Positions 5,606-10,559 of a DNA stretch of 10,559 nt are shown piece by piece. The stretch is from Firmicutes bacterium CAG:475 (lineage in GTDB: Bacteria; Bacillota; Clostridia; Christensenellales; CAG-917): the NCBI GenBank assembly GCA_000434435.1, contig FR895580.1:1-10559 (forward strand), read 5' to 3'. Positions within the stretch are counted from its first letter, which is position 1. Every line of letters starts with the position of its first letter. The translations under genes and the position numbers were made by a program. The notes under the pieces were generated by a model. That model was not told the origin of the DNA. It did not search any database and worked only from the letters and a program-made list of their open reading frames with translations.

Positions 5606-7783
5606 TTACTTTTTCACAATCTTCTTATCTGCGCGACTTGCAAGCCATTTCACGTCGTCCAATATCTGATAATCGTATCTTATGACGTCGGTTTCTTCTT
5701 CGCTCCTGTGCTCGACTTCCGCTCTGATTTTTCTGTAATTCACAAGCCCGTCGAAAGTGGTAAGGCATCCGTGCTTGCGAAGCTCGAAATTCTTAAATTT
5801 GCCCTCTTTCATTTTGGCAATTGGCATAGGAATCATGCCGCAAGTGATTGCGTATGCGTTCCATCTTTGGTGCTCCTGGATAGCCATACGTCCCCTCAAA
5901 CTGTCGAATTTGAAGGAGTCGTTGGTGTAAACCACGCCTTTTCTGCCTTCGATTTCGCTGCCGTCGTAAACGATGGGATCGTCTTTTTCGTATGCGCACA
6001 TAAACTCGTCGGACTCATCCTTCTCGCCATCCGCTTTGTCGCGCAAGTCGAAACCGATGAGTTGCAGTTTCATTCTTATGGCAAGCACGCCGTAAATGTT
6101 TGCTTCGCGCTGGAATTGAGCTTGCTTATACCAGCTTCTCGTAGCTTTGAGTTTTTCGCCGTCCTCGTCTATTTTCACGATATCGCGCATTTCTTGCGCC
6201 GCCTTTTTCTTTTCGCTCTCGTATGCGTAGGCAAGCTCGTAACAACGATGTCTGTCCATTGCCAACGCCTCGTTCTTTTCGTTTACGATTGCGTTTACGT
6301 TGTACACAAGCTCGCCCTCGTTGCCGAATACGATAAAATCGACGTCTTTGCTTCCGATAACGTCGTTTTTGAGCTTATCGTCGCGGATTTTGACAAACAC
6401 TTTCGTTTGCTCGAAGATTTCCCACTCTTTGAGTTTCGTGCAAATCTTTTCGGCAAAGTCAAGATTTTCCAAATCGGAGCCGAATGCGATGATGATATAG
6501 TTGTAATTTTTCTTGCCGCTTTTTTCGCTCAAATTTTCTTTGAGAGATTTGTAAAAATCGTCGTCGTTTATATCGAGCTCGAAAAACTTTTCGTTTGCCG
6601 GCTTGCACGGCAAGGGCAAATACTCGTCCTGTCCGAGTTCTCTCTCGAAGCGGTAGTAGTCGTGGTTGAGATTTTTGTCGTTTCTTGCGTCCTTTTTGTC
6701 GTAAATCCAATAGTTGACGGCTTTGGGAACGAATTTGCCGTCCTCGATACTCATAAACTGATTGTTTTCAACGGACGTAAGGAAGATTTGTCTGTTCGCT
6801 TTTCCGAAGCCGATAAGCGCGACGTTGAGCGAAACGCCGGACTTCACCGTTGCGGTTGCATAGTCGATTTGCTCGTCGTCCATAAACTCCGTAAGCGGAT
6901 AATTGTAGACGAAATCGTACGCAACGAGCTTATACTTATTGACGTAATGCACAAGTCCCGACGTTCTTTTGACAAATTTCAGGAAAGTGGATTTGTTTTC
7001 GGGTTCGCCGAACACGTATGCGTTCAATCCCCTATCGCCGCCCGGGCAATATTTTTCGAGGGACAACTCGCTTATAACGCCTGCGATTTGCTCGGTAAAA
7101 GCAAGATTGATTTTGTCGTCGCCCGTGTTCACTATAACTTCTACGCTACGGTTGTCGAAATCCTTGAACAGTTCGCGCAAATTCTTTGCGAAATCGTCTG
7201 TCGATTCGACCTTTGCATACGAAACCTTTTCGACAAAAGCAAACTTTTTCAAATCCTCGTTCACTTCTTTTGCCACGACGATGCAGTTTGCGCTCTCGTC
7301 TTTTTTCGCAATGGATTTGACTATGCTCTTGTTTTTCGGATTGAAGCCGACCACTACATAACACTTCTTTGCGTTTTTGGCACGCTCTTTCCAAACGTGA
7401 TTGAGCACTCTTCTGTACACGATAGTAACCGCCAAAAAGCTCGCGTTGAGCGCAACCATAACGAAGCACAACCACATAACCGCCTTAAAAGCGGGATTTG
7501 CCTCCATAAGCGGTTTTACGGCGGAATAATCGTACTTCAAAACAACCAAATCCACACTCAACTTCACCGCGTCGAAAAACGCCTCGTCTGCCGCCGAACC
7601 GTTAAACTTGTTCGCAAGATAGAACAGGGGAATCGCGACAAAGTAAATCGCCCAGAACTTGCCCTTTTTGTAATTTTTGTAATATTCCAACCTATCCGCC
7701 CTGCCGCGTCTTGCGATATTCACTATCGACGTTGCAAGGATTGCAATCATAATTGCAAAGCACAGCCAAATAACGATACTCAT
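5606..7783 (-). CDS. Membrane protein with Rossmann/RCK-like domains and a C-terminal RyR domain
   Basis: 725 residues counted from the ATG at 7783. Three hydrophobic helices come first (about 2-21, 43-59 and 102-124), with a possible short amphipathic helix AFFDAVKLSVDLVV before the third. No TVGYG potassium filter is seen. A first Rossmann-like segment begins at about 141 (CYVVVGFNPKNKS, degenerate glycine motif). A second begins near 319 (VALIGFGKANRQIF), like the TrkA-N/RCK fold of CASTOR/POLLUX-type proteins. After a charged helical linker, the last 100 residues carry a bacterial ryanodine-receptor-type domain: AIQEHQRWNAY (about 634-644), a glycine near 649, and KHGCLTTFDGL (about 670-680). 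RyR domains are ligand-binding modules in animal calcium channels; the bacterial role is poorly known. It is divergent from the GNAT-TIR unit, 259 bases between starts, and followed by a strong terminator. A nucleotide-gated channel or sensor is inferred, not shown. Confidence 0.88.
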   Translation of the reverse strand: MSIVIWLCFAIMIAILATSIVNIARRGRADRLEYYKNYKKGKFWAIYFVAIPLFYLANKFNGSAADEAFFDAVKLSVDLVVLKYDYSAVKPLMEANPAFKAVMWLCFVMVALNASFLAVTIVYRRVLNHVWKERAKNAKKCYVVVGFNPKNKSIVKSIAKKDESANCIVVAKEVNEDLKKFAFVEKVSYAKVESTDDFAKNLRELFKDFDNRSVEVIVNTGDDKINLAFTEQIAGVISELSLEKYCPGGDRGLNAYVFGEPENKSTFLKFVKRTSGLVHYVNKYKLVAYDFVYNYPLTEFMDDEQIDYATATVKSGVSLNVALIGFGKANRQIFLTSVENNQFMSIEDGKFVPKAVNYWIYDKKDARNDKNLNHDYYRFERELGQDEYLPLPCKPANEKFFELDINDDDFYKSLKENLSEKSGKKNYNYIIIAFGSDLENLDFAEKICTKLKEWEIFEQTKVFVKIRDDKLKNDVIGSKDVDFIVFGNEGELVYNVNAIVNEKNEALAMDRHRCYELAYAYESEKKKAAQEMRDIVKIDEDGEKLKATRSWYKQAQFQREANIYGVLAIRMKLQLIGFDLRDKADGEKDESDEFMCAYEKDDPIVYDGSEIEGRKGVVYTNDSFKFDSLRGRMAIQEHQRWNAYAITCGMIPMPIAKMKEGKFKNFELRKHGCLTTFDGLVNYRKIRAEVEHRSEEETDVIRYDYQILDDVKWLASRADKKIVKK

Positions 7784-7788
7784 GTTTT

Positions 7789-7794
7789 TCACCT
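7789..7794 (-). promoter_or_regulatory. Ribosome binding site that sets the start of the RyR-domain protein
   Basis: AGGTGA, 5 bases before the ATG at 7783. An in-frame GTG (7792-7790) three codons earlier would give a 728-residue product, but that GTG is part of this Shine-Dalgarno sequence and has no other site before it. The ATG start is preferred. Confidence 0.7.
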
Positions 7795-7922
7795 ACGTTT
7801 TGTTTGCTATATCTTAACACACGCACGACGTTTTTTCCATACGTCATGCCGTTTTTTTTGCAATTTTGTTGGAAACGAGTCGATTTTTTATAAAAATATC
7901 GTACGTTTGCGTGTTTGCGCTA

Positions 7923-7951
7923 TTGCGAAAAGAGTACGAATATGTTAAAAT
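7923..7951 (+). promoter_or_regulatory. Predicted promoter of the GNAT-TIR unit
   Basis: -35 TTGCGA (7923-7928), 17-base spacer, -10 TAAAAT (7946-7951), giving a leader of about 85 bases. The leader holds a perfect 5-3-5 palindrome GACGA/TCGTC (7993-8005) that could be an operator. On the other strand only a weak promoter for the RyR-domain gene is seen (TAAGAT at 7816-7811 with TGGAAA at 7839-7834). Confidence 0.5.
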
Positions 7952-8042
7952 TATATAAATTATATACAAGTTGGTCAATACTTCCGCATTTTGACGATTT
8001 TCGTCTTGCTACAAACGAAGTTGCGATGCGTACGAGGAAAAA

Positions 8043-9137
8043 ATGAAACTTGAAAGGTTATCCGGACAAAATCAAAAATATTATGCCGCCGCCAAAGCTC
8101 TTTACGAAGAGGCTTTTCCGGTGTTGGAAAGAAGGGACGATTTAGAGCAGGCACGCATCATGAAAAACCCTGCTTATCACTTCGATTTTATCACGGACGA
8201 GGACGGTTTCGTAGGCATTATGCTGTATTGGGAAACAGACTCTTTCGTATATCTCGAACATTTTGCCATTTTGCCCGAACTTCGTTGCAAAGGCAAAGCA
8301 ACCGCCGCCCTCGGCATACTCGAAGAGCAATCTCAAAAAACCGTTATTCTTGAAATCGAGCCGCCTTGCGACGATACGAGCATACGCAGATACCGCTTTT
8401 ATCAAAGAAGTGGTTTCGTCATGAATCCGCACGAGCATTTGCAAGCAAAATATCACCTTGGCGACGCCGATTTATATCTGAAAATACTCACCTATCCGCG
8501 TGAAATATCCAAAGACGAATATGCTGCGTTCCGCAAATTCGTAGACGCGGAAGTTGCCGTAAACGACGAGATCGTCGTGCGTCCCATGCAGGATTGCGAC
8601 GACCGCATGCAAGTGGCAAATCTCATTTATATGACGGACAAATACATCTATCCATATTGGTTCGACTCCGCGGAGGACGGCGCAAAGGTCATTGCAAAAA
8701 TGACGTCGTTACCCACGCTTTACAACCAAAAAAATATCACGGTTGCGGTTGCAAAAAACGGACGTATTGCGGGCGTACTCGTTTCGTGCTACTCCCCCGT
8801 CATTGAAAACGAGGAGCATATCCGCAAAGCATTCGAAGAGGCAAACGTGCCGTGCGACGAGCGCACTCACAGGATCTTTTCGGACTATTACGCCAAAATG
8901 GCGGAGGATAAGGACGGATTTTACGTTGCAAACATTGCCGTCGACCCGCAATTCAGAAACAAAGGCGTTGCGTCAAAACTCATAACTCAAACGATAAAGG
9001 ACAAAGGCACTTGCCATCTTGAATGCGTCATTGCAAATCAAGGCGCATGGAAGCTGTATCAAAAGCTCGGTTTTCGCATCACGGGAGAATATCCCGGCGT
9101 ATTCGACGTGCCGTGCTACACAATGGTAAAAGATTAG
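8043..9137 (+). CDS. Tandem GNAT-family N-acetyltransferase
   Basis: A 364-residue protein with two GCN5-related acetyltransferase modules; the family moves an acetyl group from acetyl-CoA to an amine of a small molecule or protein. In module 1 (about 1-150) the acetyl-CoA motif A is YLEHFAILPELRCKGKATAAL (70-90), with the RxxGxA pattern at 81-86 and YQRSGF at 120-125. In module 2 (about 177-364) motif A is FYVANIAVDPQFRNKGVA (293-310), with RxxGxA at 305-310 and LYQKLGF at 338-344. Both pyrophosphate loops look intact. GAGG (8034-8037) lies 5 bases before the ATG. The stop is 12 bases before the TIR gene start with no terminator between, so the two are almost certainly one transcript. The substrate cannot be read from sequence; modification of the TIR protein or another partner is speculation. 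Confidence 0.93.
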   Translation: MKLERLSGQNQKYYAAAKALYEEAFPVLERRDDLEQARIMKNPAYHFDFITDEDGFVGIMLYWETDSFVYLEHFAILPELRCKGKATAALGILEEQSQKTVILEIEPPCDDTSIRRYRFYQRSGFVMNPHEHLQAKYHLGDADLYLKILTYPREISKDEYAAFRKFVDAEVAVNDEIVVRPMQDCDDRMQVANLIYMTDKYIYPYWFDSAEDGAKVIAKMTSLPTLYNQKNITVAVAKNGRIAGVLVSCYSPVIENEEHIRKAFEEANVPCDERTHRIFSDYYAKMAEDKDGFYVANIAVDPQFRNKGVASKLITQTIKDKGTCHLECVIANQGAWKLYQKLGFRITGEYPGVFDVPCYTMVKD

Positions 9138-9149
9138 AAGAGGGAAATT

Positions 9150-10448
9150 ATGGACGTATTTATAAGTTATCGTCGCGACGGCGGCTATGCGCTTGCAAGG
9201 CTGATATACGAATGGTTGCACAGAGAAAACATCACCGTTTTTCTCGACTTGGAAGAGTTACGGTCGGGTCCTTTCAACGAAAAACTTTATTCGGCAATCG
9301 AGGATTCACAAAACTTCGTGCTTATCCTGCCCTCTCACGCACTTGATCGTTGCTCAAATCAGGACGATTGGCTAAGATTGGAAATCGAACACGCCATAAA
9401 ATACAAGAAAAACATAATTCCCATCATGGTGGACGGTTTTGAATTTCCCAAAGCATTGCCCTCTTCCATGCAGGTTTTGCCATTCTTCAACGGCGTGCAA
9501 ATCAGTCGAGAATACTTTGACGCGTCCATGGTCAAGTTGATTTCGATGTTGCAAGGCATTAAGAAGAGCGACGGCGATCTTCTCACCCGCCACGACGACG
9601 TAAGATATTATCTTGACGAAGACGAAAAAGAAAAACATCGTTTGCAGACGGAAGATCACCTTTTGGACAAATACGAAACCCCGATAACTCACAAACTTCT
9701 GGAAGGCAAAAAGGACGCCGTTTGCCTTGACGTAAACGTGCTCAACCCCGAAAGCGCATTCCAACGCTTTGAAAATCCCGAAGTCGGCAAAGTCATTGCC
9801 CTCACCTACTCCCAAGAAGTTGCCGACAGAGGCAACAACATGCGCAAAGACGACAACGTGCGTTTCTTCGCGACGCAATTCGAAGCGGACGATTTTGAAG
9901 ACAAACTGGAAAGTTATCTCGACTCGGTGGGTGCGGACGGCATAGACTTTGTGTGTTTGAGCATGGCGATTATGGATTTCAAAAAGCCTTTCCGCATATT
10001 GCAGGCAATCCGCAACTGCCTCAACGACGACGCGGTGATGATAATTCGAGACGTTGACGACGGCGCAGTGTTTGCCTACCCCGACAACGACGGACTTTTC
10101 AGAAAGATGCAATCCTACTATATCCACAACAAGTACAGCGGATTCCGCTACACCGGAAGGCAAATCTATTCGTACGTGCGCAAAATGGAACCGAAAACCA
10201 TTTGCCTCGAAAAATACGGTATAAACACCGCCGATATGTCGCGCAAAGACAAAAAGATGCTGTTTGAAGCGTGGTTTAGCTTCATCCCCAACGACTTCGG
10301 AAGAATGTTGCGTGAAAATCCCGATTCCAAGATTTCACGCGAAGTGGTGGATTTTTGCCAAAACCATTACGACGAACTCAATGAGCAGTTTTTCTCCAAC
10401 GAAACAATATTCTCGGCAGGTTACGTCATCTATTCCGTACGATTTTAA
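9150..10448 (+). CDS. TIR domain fused to a methyltransferase-like domain
   Basis: A 432-residue protein. Residues 1-137 are a TIR domain: DVFISYRRD (2-10), BB-loop region FLDLEELRSGPF (31-42), the VLILPSHAL strand (57-65), and DDWLRLEIEHA (72-82), in which Glu78 sits at the position of the catalytic glutamate of NAD+-cleaving TIR domains. The IIPIMVDG strand follows (89-96). A charged linker (about 147-185) leads to a class I SAM-methyltransferase-like Rossmann domain: DAVCLDVNVLNP (189-200, motif I position), VIALTYSQE (215-223), IDFVCLSMAIMDF (265-277) and LNDDAVMIIRDVDDG (291-305). The usual glycine-rich motif I and the acidic ribose-binding residue after strand 2 are not preserved, so SAM binding is doubtful. 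AGAGGG (9139-9144) precedes the ATG at 5 bases. There is no membrane segment, so it is cytosolic. Bacterial TIR proteins often act in phage defence or NAD-derived signalling; that role here is inferred. Confidence 0.92.
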   Translation: MDVFISYRRDGGYALARLIYEWLHRENITVFLDLEELRSGPFNEKLYSAIEDSQNFVLILPSHALDRCSNQDDWLRLEIEHAIKYKKNIIPIMVDGFEFPKALPSSMQVLPFFNGVQISREYFDASMVKLISMLQGIKKSDGDLLTRHDDVRYYLDEDEKEKHRLQTEDHLLDKYETPITHKLLEGKKDAVCLDVNVLNPESAFQRFENPEVGKVIALTYSQEVADRGNNMRKDDNVRFFATQFEADDFEDKLESYLDSVGADGIDFVCLSMAIMDFKKPFRILQAIRNCLNDDAVMIIRDVDDGAVFAYPDNDGLFRKMQSYYIHNKYSGFRYTGRQIYSYVRKMEPKTICLEKYGINTADMSRKDKKMLFEAWFSFIPNDFGRMLRENPDSKISREVVDFCQNHYDELNEQFFSNETIFSAGYVIYSVRF

Positions 10449-10466
10449 TTTTACTATTTGAAAGGG

Positions 10467-10502
10467 AAAACGGTTTTGCCACTTGTGACAAAACCGTTTT
10501 TT
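10467..10502 (+). terminator. Rho-independent terminator of the GNAT-TIR unit
   Basis: Perfect 12-bp arms AAAACGGTTTTG (10467-10478) and CAAAACCGTTTT (10489-10500), 10-base loop, six T at the end. It starts 19 bases after the TIR stop. Confidence 0.9.
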
Positions 10503-10508
10503 GATTAT

Positions 10509-10559
10509 TGATTTATCAAACTATGTGCAACACCTAAATGGTGATTTATCAAACCATGT
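10509..10559. repeat. Start of a possible 33-base-period direct repeat at the right edge
   Basis: TGATTTATCAAACTATGT (10509-10526) recurs at 10542-10559 with one change (T to C at the fourteenth base), offset 33 bases. The 15 bases between contain CACC/GGTG arms around TAAAT (10531-10543). Only two copies are in view and the second ends at the window edge, so the element type cannot be decided. No gene is seen in this stretch. Confidence 0.6.

Noticed and set aside
7146..7475. A small Arg/Glu/Lys-rich protein frame inside the RyR-domain gene on the same strand
   Set aside because: Highly charged out-of-frame shadow with no ribosome binding site, nested in a conserved Rossmann region.
5606..7783. 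A classical potassium channel or TrkA uptake protein
   Set aside because: No TVGYG-type selectivity filter is present and the N-terminal Rossmann glycine motif is degenerate. The C-terminus is RyR-like rather than TrkA-C, so the transport function was not assigned.
7790..7792. GTG start for the RyR-domain protein, adding three residues
   Set aside because: The GTG lies inside the AGGTGA ribosome binding site that serves the ATG at 7783.
5546..7948. An 800-codon open frame on the plus strand opposite the RyR-domain gene
   Set aside because: Its translation has no recognisable domain, is unusually rich in Phe, Val, His, Arg and Cys, and starts inside a terminator hairpin without a ribosome binding site. 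It is the antisense shadow of a well-formed minus-strand gene.
9372..10163. A 263-codon open frame on the minus strand opposite the TIR gene
   Set aside because: Composition typical of an antisense shadow (many His, Val, Phe), no ribosome binding site, and it overlaps a convincing TIR-methyltransferase protein.
10509..10559. First repeats of a CRISPR array
   Set aside because: The matching unit is only 18 bases with a 15-base gap, shorter than usual CRISPR repeats and spacers, and no cas gene is in the window.

Overview
The window looks like a chromosomal segment of a low-to-moderate GC member of the Bacillota, probably a clostridial or related gut-type lineage. The evidence is strong AGGAG-type ribosome binding sites, TTGACA/TATAAT-type promoters with 17-base spacers, small Xre regulators, Firmicutes-style zinc-ribbon/membrane proteins and a CCA-encoding tRNA gene. 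TGA is used as a stop (cysK-like gene, xre), so the code is standard. No species can be named from sequence alone.

Left part (1-1536): the 5' part of mnmA (tRNA 2-thiouridylase) runs off the left edge on the minus strand, with a well-formed promoter whose predicted start falls on the ATG itself. Next is an AT-richer pair: a two-helix membrane protein (minus) and a 69-residue Cro/CI-type repressor (plus). They diverge from a short region carrying two 7-4-7 operator-like sites, one inside the promoter of the membrane gene. Two hairpin terminators follow.

Middle (1537-5605): a zinc-ribbon membrane protein and a cysteine synthase-like gene lie on the minus strand, each with its own promoter. Then come a tRNA-Arg(CCG) gene with promoter and terminator, and a 53-base repeat of its 3' end plus terminator 139 bases downstream, which looks like an integration/excision or recombination scar. 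A plus-strand Xre-plus-zinc-ribbon regulator and a minus-strand four-helix membrane protein complete this part.

Right part (5606-10559), the most interesting: a 725-residue minus-strand protein with three N-terminal membrane helices, two Rossmann/RCK-like segments and a C-terminal bacterial ryanodine-receptor (RyR) type domain. It diverges from a tight two-gene unit with its own promoter and terminator. That unit encodes a tandem GNAT acetyltransferase and, 12 bases later, a TIR domain fused to a methyltransferase-like domain whose SAM motif is degenerate. TIR domains are commonly NAD+-consuming or NAD-derived-signal enzymes, and the divergent neighbour has nucleotide-binding-type domains on a membrane base. 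The three genes are therefore a candidate, unproven, NAD-linked signalling or defence locus. An 18-base direct repeat at a 33-base offset starts at the right edge and may continue outside.
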